Positions 1 to 13,448 of a stretch of DNA of 64,000 nucleotides are shown piece by piece. Below the pieces are notes generated by a model that saw nothing but the letters and a program-made list of their open reading frames with translations, made no database searches and had not been told where the DNA came from. The stretch lies in the NCBI RefSeq assembly GCF_021155765.1, contig NC_060105.1, positions 9,271,001 through 9,335,000 of the forward strand, read 5' to 3'. A program made the translations under genes and the position numbers. The stretch's first letter is position 1. Each line of letters starts with the position of its first letter. This DNA comes from Diprion similis. Its lineage: Eukaryota > Arthropoda > Insecta > Hymenoptera > Diprionidae.

Positions 1-2479
1 TATGCATAATTATGGATTTCGTTTAGACTAAATCAGAACAGCTGCGCCTTGAATGAATAATACAAAAAGCACAAGAACAAGAAAAATTAAAAACACAGAA
101 TAATTACTAGAATCGAATTGAGCTGTACGTTTTGAGAAAGTAATGATTGCAAAATGGTTACGCAACATTTGATTATGTTCGATAAGACACCGAAAGTCTT
201 CTTAAGGATCGAAATATTAAACGCACGTAATCTGCATGTATAAAATTATCATCATTTTATCTCGAATCATGATTTTCTGGAACAAAATATGTTATACCTT
301 GCGAAAAAATGGCACGAACCAGAAAAAAAAATCAAAAATTAAAAAAAAAAAAAAAAAAAAACTCTAATTATATACCAATGAGCTAATCGTGAAGTTCAAC
401 TGTTTCAGTTTTGACGTATAAGAAAAAAAAAAAAATCAACATATATAAGATACGTGTTACGTGGATATGAGATACTCATCCAATTAACAATGAAATAATA
501 GAAACATATTAGGTAAGCTATTTGCCAAGTGAAAGAAATATTATACATTGTATAACCATTTGTTGATAAGTTAAATTTATCACGTGATGTAGCGTAATAC
601 TAAAGTTATTTAATAATCACCTACACGATGATGTAACTAAGCTGACTATAGTATGAAATATTATTCAGTTATTATATATTATATGTTATGTAGATGCGGC
701 GTTATTTAAATGTACGAAAAATCTATCTAATTAATCGTAATTGAATGTGTAAACTGTTTTAATGGTTTCACCCAACGTACTAGGCATGAATTTAAAAAAA
801 TTAAAGTAAAAGTAAAAGTAAGACATTATTTCCAATATAAATACTCAACGCGGTATAGTGTCACAGGTCTTAATTATCATAACTAGATAGATTTGATCCA
901 ACTGATCGTTATATAAGTATGATAATAACATGTGAGGTGCTGACTAGTACTTTGCATTTATTATCTCATTTTCTTATTCGATTTTAGATTTTCTTTGAAC
1001 AAGACTGTGATGCTACATCACACAAATATAAAGCAAATGTAGTACATAAATTAAATGTATTTTCCCAATAAACTAAAATAAATCATCTACTCTGTCTCGC
1101 GTTTCAAATAATATATTCAGGTCAGCATTTATTTTTAATTCTCATCCCTTCCAAATCCCCCCTCCCATCCCCCCTAGATAATCTCTTTCCTTAGAAAATT
1201 TGTCGGAGAACGAATTTCTCTGTATAAAGCATATTTTCCACCACCTTACGGAACATTCCAGTACTTCGTCATTGACGTAGAAATCAATTTTTTTTCTTAG
1301 CTATATTGCTCGATTGTTGATAATTTTGCAACAACAGCGAACGGTAATGCAGATGCAATTATCGATAGAGAAGATTTTTTACAATGTTTCACACACTATT
1401 GCAATACCCAAATTATTGACAGACTTCTTTTTCATAGAGTCAAGGTTTTTTCTTTATTTTAGAATTTTGCAGTCTATGCACGTCATTCCTAATTCAAAAT
1501 CTACGTCTGAATAAAAAATCCTGTGGTTATAAGAAAGCAGAAAAAATTGGATGTTTCGAGAGTTGTTGGACCTTCCATATCGTAAATTGAACGTTGATGT
1601 TTTCTTTTTTGCACAAAAAATCGTATTTAACATTTAGCGATTGAGAAGCTTCATAATTTTTTTATGTTTACGTTTTATTAGTCTACGAAAACGTGATTCG
1701 GTTGAAGCTTTTCTTTCTTCGTAATTTGAAACAAAATTAAAGCAGACTGAACAGGTCCGAAAAAAATACAGTGTAACGTCATTCATGCTAAAGTATATAT
1801 ATATAGATAAATATAAAAAACAGTGGAATTCAGTGGCATGTAACTTTGGCAATAATAATTTCTTGACTGATAAACTTGACTGATTGGACTCACCCGATAT
1901 TATAATTTCGTTGAAATCGTCAGCCTCTGGATAGTGTCAATACAATTTCCATAGATATTTTGAGAACATCTCAAATCACAATGATACTGCATGCATCACA
2001 TTTTGACACCATTTGTCTTCAACGCTCGCTTTTCGAGTTTTTTTTCAAAGCAAGAAACGTGGGAAATTCAGTTGCTCACGACGCTGGGTATGTAATTTTC
2101 TGAAAACGAATGAATTACAGTTAAATTAATTGCTAAAAAGCGTCTTATTATTAGGTGAACAAAACTGGACTTGTAGAAATGATTGTAAAACTGATTTTAA
2201 TCAATTCTATTCGAAGTGAATAACAGATTCATATCACGGTCATACACCGTTGGAATCCAGAGCTTAAGTAACACCGTCGCAAAAATCGCCATATTGAAAT
2301 GCCACCGTGCATGGATGGATGTGTGCAGATGTGAAATAATGAATAATTGATTGTCGCAATGGACGATAAGTGTTACCATGCAATACTTCAGAGCTATTAC
2401 AGTAATCGCCACAATTTACAAAGTGTGGAGATAATACACTCGAGGTAAAAACGAGCACAACGTGCCACAGATCGTCGAG
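1..2479. other. Gene-free AT-rich left flank
   Basis: I see no convincing gene here. The stretch has homopolymer A runs (for example around 341-361) and short chance frames only. The last 200 bases (about 2270-2440) match the DNA upstream of the second odorant receptor (about 8050-8215). They share the words CGCCA, a block around CAATTTACAAA and TAATACACTC before the start codon. That part therefore belongs to the receptor duplication unit and probably holds the promoter of the first receptor. Confidence 0.6.
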
Positions 2480-4887
2480 ATGCCGTCTTACCTAGACAGG
2501 AATGTCTCGATCAAGGTTTCACGATTTTACATGAGAGTTGTCGGGATTTGGTACGCTGAAACGGAACGTGAGAAACGGATGCTGAACGGGGCTATGATTT
2601 ACTCAATTCTAGCTCTCCTCTTTGCCCTTGTCATTGTCGTAGTCGATTTATTTCATGTTTGGGGGGATTTTCACGTGAGTACAATATTGGACAGTTGATA
2701 GCGCCTTGGATTTCTTAAATGTACTCGAGAAACGATTTCCTCTGTTTATCGATACATTTATTCAGATGAATGACGGTTACTTCATAAATTTTCAGTACCG
2801 AAAATCCGATTTTCGATCTACCTTCTGGTATTCGATCGTGAGGAACCTGAAATTGGTTGAATCGTTGCATCTGAATTTCCATCGAGTACTTCTAATTTGA
2901 CATTACACTTTTTAAAGCCAAGTGATTGCGAGATTAGAAGAGACTTTGAGCGTTTACCAAAATTGAGATTGGCGAATATTTTTTTTTTTTTTTCAACTAA
3001 AAGAGATAGTAAATTGAAAACAACGTCTTTCGTCGCAGAGAAAGTTCGTGTTGTGAAAATTTTCCTGAATTTGTGAGTATGATAGAATAAAAATTTAATT
3101 TTAAAACCGAATCTCTTCGAAATGTGAAAATGAACTGACAAATTGTAGTAAGGAAAAAGCTACCGAAGTAGTACAGTGTTGTTACATGGTGGACTTATCT
3201 GAATAACAAATCGACGTTCGAATCAATATTCCGGCAGAAATATTTATCGTGATATCAGAATGCTTTATCTTTTTGTTCTAGAAATCTGTATTTCGGGTTT
3301 CAGGAAACCACGACAGGCCTCTTGGTGGTGATAACGGTAGTAAGTGCGGTTATAAAATTACTGATCGCAATAGGACGAAAAGATGCAATAATCGATCTGC
3401 TCATACATTCTAAAAAATACTTTTGGGAAGTGACATACGATAGTTTTAGCGAGCAGATGCTAGACGAGTGTGAAAGGAAAGGTATCATTCTGCTGTGCAG
3501 TATGGCCTGTGCTGTCCAAGGAACCGCGATGGCTTACCTAATAAATCCGTTTATAAGTGAGTGCAAAACTCGAGTACATTTACCAATTAAATTTTTACTT
3601 CTAATCCATAATTACTTAACAGCGGACAATGGATCAAATGATACTCAGAGAGCATTGCCATTCACAATTTGGATTGATTTACCAATGTCTGAGACACCGT
3701 ATTACGAGATTTTTTTCACGGTTGAGGTACTGTGTCTTATTCAAATATGTGTAAGATTCATAACAATTTTAATCAGTTTGATTAATTTCCCTGTGGAAAA
3801 TCTGGGTTTGAGCTTCCAGATTAATCGATTTTTAGTAATCAGGACTGTTACATCGAGACAGAATAAAAAAAATATACTCGATTGAATTGGTTGTTTTTAT
3901 TGCAGTGCCTGACAACCACGCACTCAGCAATCTGTTTCTTCTGCTTCGACAATTTGTTGTGTATATTGAACATCCACCTCGTTGGTCAGTTTAAGATATT
4001 GCAGCACAGACTGGAGACGTTGTGTGATAAATTTGTGATTCATGTGGATGACGAGAATGAAAATACTTATCCTGAGACAGCGGATGAGAGATTTCCGAAA
4101 AACATTTTTAATAGAAATGAAAATCCGAGACTGAAAATTGATTTCACGAAGTCTGGAGCGAAGAAGAATCGTTTGGATCTCAGTGGAAAGGCTTACAACA
4201 ATTTAAAGGAATGCGTAAAACAGCATTTATTGCTATTTAATTACGTTGAAAGACTGGAGTACATCTTCAGTCCAATTCTTCTTTATCACATAGGATTTTC
4301 CAGCTTGATCCTATGTTTGGCAGGCTTCGAAAGTATCGTGGTGAGTAAGGTGCAAAGTAATCTAAAGAGTCTCGAAATTATGTTCGAATTCATTCGAAAA
4401 TACGTCACAGGTTCGTTGAACGAGACGTCCTTTGACAGCATCCCTTAGAGATTTTTATCAACAGGCTAAGCGCGGGGAAAGTATTTTACATATGATTTCC
4501 GCCGCCGCCCAGATCCTAATTTTTACCTGGACTTGCGACGAGATTATTGACCACAGCATGGGAATTGAGGATTGTGCATTTCGCTCGAAATGGTACACGA
4601 CACCAGACACTGAGGAAGGACGGTCCATTCGCACGGGCTTGATAATAATCATGATGAGATCACGTCGCGCCTGTTTTTTGACTGCTGGGAAACTACGCGC
4701 GATATCTTTGCAGACCTTCACGAGTGTCAGTAAGCTTATATAACTCGATTTAAGGCAAACTCGAATCGCAGAAGAATTAGGAACTTGCATATTGTTAGCT
4801 CATCTAATAACAACTTTCTTATTACAGATCCTGGGCACAACTTCGTCCTACTTATCGGTACTGCGTCAGATGGGCGATGAAATTTAG
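2480..4887 (+). CDS. Odorant receptor (7tm_6), copy 1, six exons
   Basis: Insect odorant receptor, a seven-transmembrane ligand-binding subunit that works with Orco in the dendrite membrane of olfactory neurons. Exons I assign are 2480-2674, 3304-3556, 3623-3726, 3906-4340, 4465-4725 and 4828-4887, all with GT/AG borders, giving 435 residues. Family marks: an N-terminal RFYMRVVGIWYA motif, the exon 3 stretch RALPF..W...P...TPYYE, FCFDNLL then QFKILQHRLETL at the start of exon 4, and a C-terminal half with FTWTCDEI, FRSKWY, LTAGK and a final SYLSVLR. Hydrophobic segments lie near residues 40-60 and in exons 2, 4 and 5. I start at the ATG at 2480, not the GTG at 2462, because it aligns exactly with MSSYLERN of the neighbouring copy. 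The exon 5 donor GTCAGT is slightly weak. The ligand cannot be predicted. Confidence 0.9.
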
Positions 4888-7800
4888 TTTATTTATTTAT
4901 CTTTTGCCTTCTTTAGCTGTATGAAATTTGAAGCGCAAAACGTAAGCACCAATCCATTAATCCGAATCTTAAAAAATCTCAAACTGTGATAGATATAATC
5001 CTGACAAGGTATATTTTGCGTGAAAAAAGAAGCTTCGACTTATCTCGAAAACTGTGTTACTTAATTTGTTAATAACGTCTGCTTGTAAAATGTAACTACA
5101 AGGTTAAGCGAATGCTAGTTATCCATTAAAGAAATGCACCTAGCTTCTCTCGAGAATCTTTGAAAGCCTTAAACCACAGCTTCACGTTGTATCGAAGGTA
5201 CGAAGACCTAAAAAAACGGACTACAAGTTTCCACAGTTTGAAAACAGTCGTTAACATGGAGGTCTGATCCTCCCTTGTGCGTATACATACATACATGGTT
5301 AAGGTTAATGGATATTTTTTTCTGTTCTCTGGTAATTACAACCTACCTTTCATTAGCAGTATTGCGTCTTGTTTTGGCTCGTAAGTCCATTATCCATATT
5401 CAGGCGCTTTATTTTAAGTAATTTGAAACCAGACTTCTTCAGCTGCAGTCAAACCGTGTTTCCACTTTAAATCCTTTTAATTCCGATGTTTACGTTGGCG
5501 ATCAGCCTTAATTAACTCAATGGATGTATAACCCTCGTCATCATATCTGCTTGGCTAAACCATCGCGGAAAATGAACTTTTACTTTTGTGATTTCATGGG
5601 ACATGTTATTGCGGACTTAAACCTTCCCTCGTATCTACCGTCGACCATATACATTGTGAATGTGCTCGATCGATCAAATAGGGTATCAAACGGAGAGACA
5701 ATCATCGTGCTCTATTATAGGATAATCGGTGTACAATTTACCGGATCGCGTATAATGCCGAAGATTGGATAGTACATGTATGTTAAGAAATTACAAAGCC
5801 GACGTTTTTCAAGGAGCAATACTTAGCCATAAAATGGAGGAGGGTTATAAGAGTCATTGAATTTTTTTGAATTGTAAAAATTGACAAACGGAATTGCATA
5901 CTTATATTTGGATATACATAAGGGTGTTTTAGAAAGAAATAATTTGCGGTGCTCTACCATCGCATCCGTTGAAAAATTTGCTTTGGCGAAAAGAAAAGTT
6001 CTCTCAAAATGTGATTTGTCACTTTTATACATTTTTTCAAATTCATGAAGTATCGTGAGTAAATTTGTTTTTAATACTTACGTCAGTAGCAATATCAATT
6101 CACGTCTCAAAGAACGTTGTCCACGCTTGTCATATTAAGTCTCCAATTGATGTTTGAAAAATGAATCTGACAAATTTTTCGTTATTAATTCAATCTCAAA
6201 AAATAGTTCTTATTCAACATGAACTTATGATTTAGGAGAATGAGATTCCTGATTGATACATCGTTGTATTATGGATCGCGATCTTTGGGTTGAATACAGA
6301 TGTCAGGAAAGAAATAATAATTGAAATGCTACTAATTGTAAATGTTTCTTCACAAATTCGAAAAATTGTGTAAACGTATATGCGTATAAACTTCCGTTAG
6401 TAAACTTATTTTGTACATGATATTTAAAATCTTCGTTGTGTGATTACACCATGTAATAAACTTTTCTGTGAATATTTGTGTGATTGTTATTATTATTGCA
6501 TCGACATCAAGAATATTACCTGGCTGCATTAATTTCAGGTCTCATTATACTATCACGTTACATTACGCCGTCAATTCGAAAATCTGTGCAACCATTTCTT
6601 TCCAACTTATTTAATACATGAATCGATTGTGGATAGAATACTTTTTTTAATAAAGTATTCAATGATAACAAATGATTGTATGAATTATACTTACAAAAAA
6701 ATTATTCAAAATGTTCATTTTTCAATAGGTGAAAACAGTGACTTCAAATCTGTAACTCAACTCCATTCAATCGTGTAAAACCCAGTGCTTGAGATACTTG
6801 AGTCATTAAAAGTATACTTGAATTGCTATACGAATCACTCCAAACCCCAATGGATCAATAACCAAATTATTTCGTTGCGTATTTTTCAATTCGTTTGATC
6901 CACTTTTTGAGAACATCTTGCTGGTACCTTGTTGTTAGCACGCTAGTATATCAAAATACTTCTTCAACTACAATTTAAGATTCTAAGCTCGATCGTTATT
7001 TTCTTGTAATTCTTATCTACTCTGGATCTCTCGTGGAAAAGCTGTGCAGTGAAGTATACTTGAAATTCGCATGTGACTATTGCTGGTGAATGATATTTGA
7101 TATTTTTTATTATCGTCGCAGTTATTACCTACCTTCCTTTTGTCGACTGTCAGCAATCTGCACCGACGAATGGTTATATCTGCGTTGCACGATCGCTGGT
7201 AAAGAAAACCTCCTACAACGTATCGTCGAATGCTTCGTAAATTTCCTCGATTACCTGAAGGAAGGTAAGATCATCAGCAGAGTTGCAGTGTATCCACTTG
7301 TCAGTAGAAATAGACTAAAGCAGGATGATTATCTTCAGAAGATGAGTTTTCACGAACAAGAATTGGGCAATTCACTCACCCTAAAATTCTAAACGAAAAA
7401 ATTCAAGTCTCGAAATTTTTGTCCCAGTCGTTTTCAGGTTTTTGTTTTTTCAGGCTGGAAAATTGGGGGAATCACGTCAAAAATGGCAGTATGAAAATTG
7501 ATACAACATTATAGTTTTACTTACTCAAAAAGTGTGAGGATGTTTTCACTGCAAAAACCCTCGAGTTTGGAGTTGTTCGCTACTTATATGCGTCATACCG
7601 CTATTTTGTTATTAACTTTGATAAAAAAAATTGTAAAGCCTTCAAACACAAATTTCTCCAAGTGTTTTCATTTTCTTTAAAAAAGACTCCTAAAAATAGG
7701 TATGATTTTATACCGTCCAAGCTCTAACCCCACCCCCCACCCTTAATCACATCAACAAGATATGGTTGAATTTCCAAAAAACTGCTTGAACACAACTTGC

Positions 7801-8257
7801 AACATCATATATGATTCGTCCATAGATGACAGTTTAGAAATTTAAGTTATCCATCTCTAAGAATAAAGCACGAACGAGTAGCTTTTGGAAGCTTACCTGG
7901 TTTGTCAAAATTTGAAGGATCAGCAGTTGCACGACTGGTGTGAAATAAATTTGCTAACCTTTGTCGTTCTGAGCAAAATTCAATAGTTTGGATTCACTCT
8001 GCGGTCATGGATGTCAACGACAAAGTGCAGAGCCACTCTCAACGAATGACAGCGTTGCAAAAACCGCCATTTTGAAATATCGAAGTGGACAGATAAGTAT
8101 ATGCGGATCCGAAGTGGTAACAATGAATTCTTCAAATGCGCAAGTGTTACTGTGCAATTCTTCGAAGCGATTGCTCTGATTGCCACAATTTACAAAATGG
8201 AGATACGTATAATACACTCAAGTTAAGGGAGAGTGTCAGGTATCAGAAATTGTCAAG
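4888..8257. other. Spacer between the two odorant receptors
   Basis: No gene is supported. About 5650-5765 (around CTCGATCGATCAAATAGG) is repeated in diverged form at about 11960-12065, downstream of the second receptor, so it is part of the tandem unit. The 3' part (about 8030-8257) is the duplicated upstream region of the receptor genes. A 100-codon frame at 7090-7392 has no recognisable motif. Confidence 0.6.
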
Positions 8258-10934
8258 ATGTCATCGTACCTGGAGAGAAATATCTCGATCAAAATTGTAC
8301 GGTTTTACATGAAGGTTGTTGGTTTTTGGTACGCTGAAACTAAACGTGGAAAATGGATCCTCGTCGCTACTCTGATTTACACATTTACAGCAGTTATTTT
8401 CGCCCTTGCCGTCGTGTGGGTTGATTTATACTATATTTGGGGTAATCTTTACGTGAGTACACATTATGGGACAAATTGTATCCAGTAGATTATGATCAAC
8501 GTATTTTACAACGTATTTATAAGGATTATATTCGTACTCGTGTCTTCCATGGTTTTAGGACGTCGCGGAAATCGTCGCCGCCATCATACCGGTAATAAGT
8601 GGCATCGTAAAATTATCCATCGCAACAACACGACGAAGTGAATTAATTAACCTGATTGTGTTTTCCGAAAAAAACTTTTGGAATGCGAAACACGACAGTT
8701 TTGGCCAGCGTGTTTTACGGGAATGCGAAAAACGGAGCATCATTGTGCTCTGCGGCATGGCTTTTTGTGTTGAAGGAACGGTGATCTCTTACTTGATGAA
8801 GCCATTATTCGGTGAGTCCAGGACTTCACTGAATAAGTCTTATGCAGCAGCAAAAATATTGTTTCTTAGATGGGTTGTGCGTTGTTTAATTGTTGCATTC
8901 ACTTGACAGATAACCAAAAGTTAAATGGCACTGACAGAGCACTGCCATTCAGACTTTACGTCGATTTGCCTTTAACTGTGACACCGTATTACGAAATTAC
9001 TTACACGATTGAGGTACTGTACACTTATCAACGTCGATTGAAATTCTTTGACTGTACAGTAATTGTTACGCCAAAATCAGTGCTGATGATTGGGACGCAC
9101 GAAAAGTGATTTTCAGAAGTTTAGAAACTTCGTAGGCATCGCATTTTAAAATTACACTTTAATTATTGAAAAAAAAGTAGAAAAAGAGTTCTCACGAGTT
9201 AAAAGTTCTACAAAATATCTTGTTTTGGTGGAAAAATTTATTCAATCCTTAAGGGGTGAAAGAAAGGCCTACCTTTGACGATTTATTTTGGAAGTATTGA
9301 AAAAGGAATATGATTTCTCTTCAGAGGGCTTATTTAACACATGTTAAATTATGAAAACAAAAATTTGAATTATCATTTTAATGCAAAATGGCGACGACAG
9401 AGCGGATCTTTGAAATGGTATTTTGTTTTAAATTTTTTCACGGGAGGACGAACTTCTCCTGAAATAGAAAACCTGAAACAAAGAACTAAAATTTTTTATA
9501 ATCTATATACTATTGCCTATGGAAGTGCGTAGAGGTTTTTTTTTTAATCGAACTTTTTAGAAATGGTGCACTTTTGATGAAATTAAACGATTTTTGGCCA
9601 AAAAATGAGCAGTAAATCATTTACAAAAAAAATTTGCATTGAATAATTAAACGGCCATGTACTTCCACAGAGAATGTAATAGTGACGCTAAACATCAAAA
9701 TTTAAAATTTATCCATCCAACGGTGTTCAAGTGATCTGTCCTCCCAGTTTGAAAAAAGTGATCTCGAGAAAAACGCGTTTAAAGTTTTACGAGCACTCAG
9801 CGCGAACCTTTAAAAAAATTTCGTTCACTATAGGATCAACTGGATATGATTTTCAGAATACCAAAATATTGCTTAAGCTAAAAAGAAAACAGATCGAATT
9901 TTCCAAAATCCTAGAGTGGTGTTACCCTTAAGAATCCGACCTGTAAAATGTCAGCATAGAAATTGTCAGTATGCTATATCAAAAATTGTAATAAATAACT
10001 TGTTAAATTGCAGAGTCTGTCTACCATATACGTAGGAATCTCTTTCTTCTGCTTCGACAACTTACTGAGTATATTCAACTTACACGTCGTTGCACAGTTC
10101 AAAATTTTACAGCATAGACTGGAAACGTTGTGTGACGAATATGTAAGCCATGTAAGTGATGGGCAGCAAGTAACTGAGGATCCTCATGAAGCAAGGAATG
10201 AAAGATATTCGGAAGACATTTTTGGCAAAAACGTTATTTTGAGAACAGAGTCCGATTGTGCAAAATCTGTGATACAAAAAAATTATGCAGATCCCTGTAA
10301 ATCGGTGAATGATAAATTGAAGGCATGCGTCAAGCGGCATGTATTCCTGTTTGATTACATCGAAAGACTGGAAAACCTCTTCAGCTGGATGCTTTTTTGT
10401 CAGATAGGAGTGTCCAGTTGCATCATATGTTTCGCAGGATTCGAAACTTTTTTGGTAGGAATGACGCGGCCTTAGCCGATTCCCAAGTTAATATCGGGGT
10501 TCCTTATTGATCGTTCAATTCACGATTTTTCTCAACAGGCTGGACGCCGGGAATTAATATTTCACTTTACGGGCAGTGTTTTGCAAACCTTTATTTTCAC
10601 CTGGACCTGCAACGAAATAAGCCTCGAAAGTGGTAAAGTTGGCGAGGCTGCATTTCGGTCGAAGTGGTACTTGATGCCAATCTCCGAGGCAAGAAGATCT
10701 CTACACAGCAGTCTGATGCTGATCGTGATACGATCACGTCGAAACAGTTGTTTGACTGCTGGAAAATTTCACAAAATATCCTCGCAGACCTTCAAAAAGG
10801 TGCGGTTGATCTTCTTTAAAATAAAATGAAATAACTTCTGTAATCAACTTATCATAAAAATATCTCTGTTTCAGATCATGAACACAAATCTATCCTACTT
10901 ATCAGTGCTGCGTAAACAGATCGAAGGAACTTGA
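8258..10934 (+). CDS. Odorant receptor (7tm_6), copy 2, six exons
   Basis: Tandem paralogue of the receptor 3.4 kb upstream. Exons I assign are 8258-8452, 8559-8811, 8910-9013, 10014-10454, 10539-10799 and 10875-10934, coding 437 residues. Exons 1, 2, 3, 5 and 6 have exactly the lengths of the first copy (195, 253, 104, 261 and 60 bases) and exon 4 is two codons longer. Visible marks: RFYMKVVGFWYA at the N-terminus, RALPF and TPYYEI in exon 3, FFCFDNLL and FKILQHRLETLCDE in exon 4, FTWTCNEI, FRSKWY, LTAGK and the closing SYLSVLR. The loop after LETLCD is the most diverged part between copies (VSHVSDGQQ against VIHVDDENE), as expected for an intracellular loop. Intron 3 has expanded to 1000 bases. 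A polyadenylation signal AATAAA lies at 11010-11015, about 75 bases past the stop. Confidence 0.9.
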
Positions 10935-13008
10935 GTGGCGCTTCAAAGATCGTTGGCGAAGAATTAAACCTTACGATCTTTATGTCACAATTAGTCAATT
11001 CAAGTATCTAATAAATGCAAAGAATTTAAATGTGATCTTCAGAATTGTTTGGTTCAATACGTATATCATATGCCGATAAAACAGGCCATTGAGATGAACT
11101 TCCGTCACCTTAGTACGTCAATTAAAACTGCTCGTAATAAGCTTCATTTTGTTCTCTATTAACCTCTATTAATCTTAAAACAAAGAGAATCAATTTGTCT
11201 CGAATGGCTGATTACCTACCAGTGAAATGATATTGCAACATCAGCGTACCTTAAGCTGTGCCAAAAGAATTAAATTTTGTTTTTTAAATTTCGGTAGTGG
11301 ATCTCAAATAGAATATCTCAGCCAAATCTGAGCTCCTAATACTGATATTTAGAGGTGCGTATCTAATTTTTTCCATTTTGCATTTAATTAAAACGCAAAG
11401 AAAATCAGAAAAGATTTGAATATCTCTTTTTTTCTGCTAGTAAGTGGGTTGACTTATAAACTATCTAAATACAGGTTCTAACAGCAAATTTCACGCTCTA
11501 TGAAAAATTACGAACATGAAATTTGCCTACCTCTAACGAACGTACATGCGTTCTTATCTGTCACGAATCATGTTACAAAATACTTTGAAACCAATTAAGT
11601 AAAGCCACAGAACAACTACATTTTCTTATAAATCGTTTTCGAAGAAAGCATTAGGCCTGCAACTGACTCGTTAAGTTTAGATAAGATTCATTTAAATGAA
11701 TATCATCACGATTCAAGGTGATTGTTGCAACTAAATTCCAGTCAATCTCATTGATCTGTTAATTCGATTCTTTGATAATTTTGTAATTTATATGTGATTG
11801 ACGTACGGTTGACTCTGATTCTTGACGTAATACTTCCATGAAATTGGTTTCCAATACTCCGTGACACGAAAGAAATCACTTCTGTGGATTCATCAAATAT
11901 GTTATTCGGTACCACTTAAACCTTTGGTATAATGTACGTAGCTCACCAGATGCCCCGTGAAGGTGTTCGATCGATCAAATAGGACATCAAATGGAGTAAA
12001 AATCACTGTAATCCACTACGATAATGGGTATACAATTTGTAGAACCGCATACATAACGCTGTGAGCCGGATAGCCTGCAGGGTGGAGAAATTGGAAGGAG
12101 AACCTCATACGGGAAGAAACTATTGTTGTTAAATTGACAAGATTTTTTATGGCGTTCGTTGGGTTTTAGATCCTTGAAAATCAGCGAGAGAAATTCATGT
12201 TAAAAGACTTTCTGGGGTAAAGTATTGCAGTCCTTGTATTCGCTACGGTGGTTGAAGGAATTTACCATTTTTGCAACTGAGCTGAGTTTGGTCTGATTAC
12301 CTACGTGAGTGCACTTCAAGTAATAAGTAACCAACTTATTTGGTTTTTAGTTTACAGTCAAAGCTCAAAGTCCATCTGCACGTAGAATCACCTAATCTTA
12401 GTTAGAACCACTTGATTTTTTTCAAAAATCGAAGTTTTTGAGACTCGTTGGGATGCTGTTATAAATTTGATGAGATTATTGAGAGTAACTTCTGCAAACG
12501 ATCCTGCAATGATTATGGAAAGCACGTAACGATGGGTTGCGACAAAAGGAATCGTACTTATCTTCACTTTCACTCCCCAAAAATTCAAAAAAGAACAATA
12601 GCTGATTATTCATTGGCTTCAGTGCTTGGCGAATTCATCTCTACCATAAACTGTAAAAAGTGTTTCAATCCATTATTTTAAAGCATGAAAGATTTGCAGG
12701 ACCGAATCGAGTTGGAATCTTCAAATTACCAAATTTTTTTAACTCGTACTCTAACAATAAGTACCTTTTTAACGTCCCCAAGGCATTGAAGAACGACGAT
12801 TTGACAGATGTTGCTATTCAGAAAATATTGGGAGGGATTCATCAGAACGAGTTCAATTGTTCAAACTTTGGGAAAATTTATCTTCGCCCACGTAACCGTA
12901 CTTTGAAATAGTTTTTATGACTCAGGTATCGGATGATGGTTACTTTTAGCGTTGATGGTTGAGATTTTAATATAATTCAAGAGAGTATTCCACAGGTTTT
13001 CTCAACAG
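10935..13008. other. Spacer after receptor copy 2, with decayed duplicate sequence
   Basis: Contains the second copy of the receptor-downstream block (about 11960-12065). It also has a 15-base exact match (11344-11358, GATATTTAGAGGTGC) to the palindromic element at 57863-58503. Two small frames at 12448-12681 and 12660-12911 overlap, but I recognise no family. Confidence 0.5.
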
Positions 13009-13107
13009 TTCTTACCGGGATTTGTTTTTGCTGTTTCGACAATCTGTTGGACATCTTGATTGGATCATTAACATCTGTGGCTATTGCGAAATTCCATATG
13101 TATTAAT
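13009..13107 (+). pseudogene. Odorant receptor relic, exon 4 fragment only
   Basis: After a good acceptor (TTTTCTCAACAG) one frame reads LTGICFCCFDNLLDIL and then AIAKFHMY before a TAA stop. This matches the first residues of exon 4 in the two intact receptors (AICFFCFDNLLCILN, then GQFKILQHRL). No neighbouring exon is found, and the reading stops where the intact genes continue for about 110 more codons. It looks like the remains of a third receptor in the same tandem array. Matching residues are few, so the exact ends are uncertain. Confidence 0.6.
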
Positions 13108-13448
13108 AAATATTTTTAACCGCAGGGATACTTCAGCAAGCATTGCTTCAACTCCTCCAAATTTTTTTGATCATTAGATTTTGAGTTATGTGTATAAAAC
13201 GACGGTATAATAAAGAATGCATCGTGAATATTTTCATGGTACAATGTCTTCACATTTTACGATTAGTATCGAAGCTACTACTGTGTGTTAATTTACAACT
13301 ATTCTTTGATTACATTTATGCCTAGTAGGGCCGTGCTGGATAAAATACTTATTGATTAAACACCGCCGTCGAAAATACGCCTTTTTCTAGTGTGCTAAAC
13401 TACACAGGCTTAAAACACGTGTTCAATTTTTATCATCCGTCGATCGTT

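Noticed and set aside
2462-2479. GTG start for the first odorant receptor
   Set aside because: The paralogue begins exactly at the position of the ATG at 2480, and eukaryotic GTG starts are not expected.
7090-7392. 100-codon + strand frame between the odorant receptors
   Set aside because: No motif, no counterpart in the duplicated unit, and no clear splice context.
12448-12911. Cysteine-containing frames reminiscent of a THAP-type zinc finger
   Set aside because: Only a vague FHSPK-like word and unsuitable cysteine spacing; the two frames overlap and are short.
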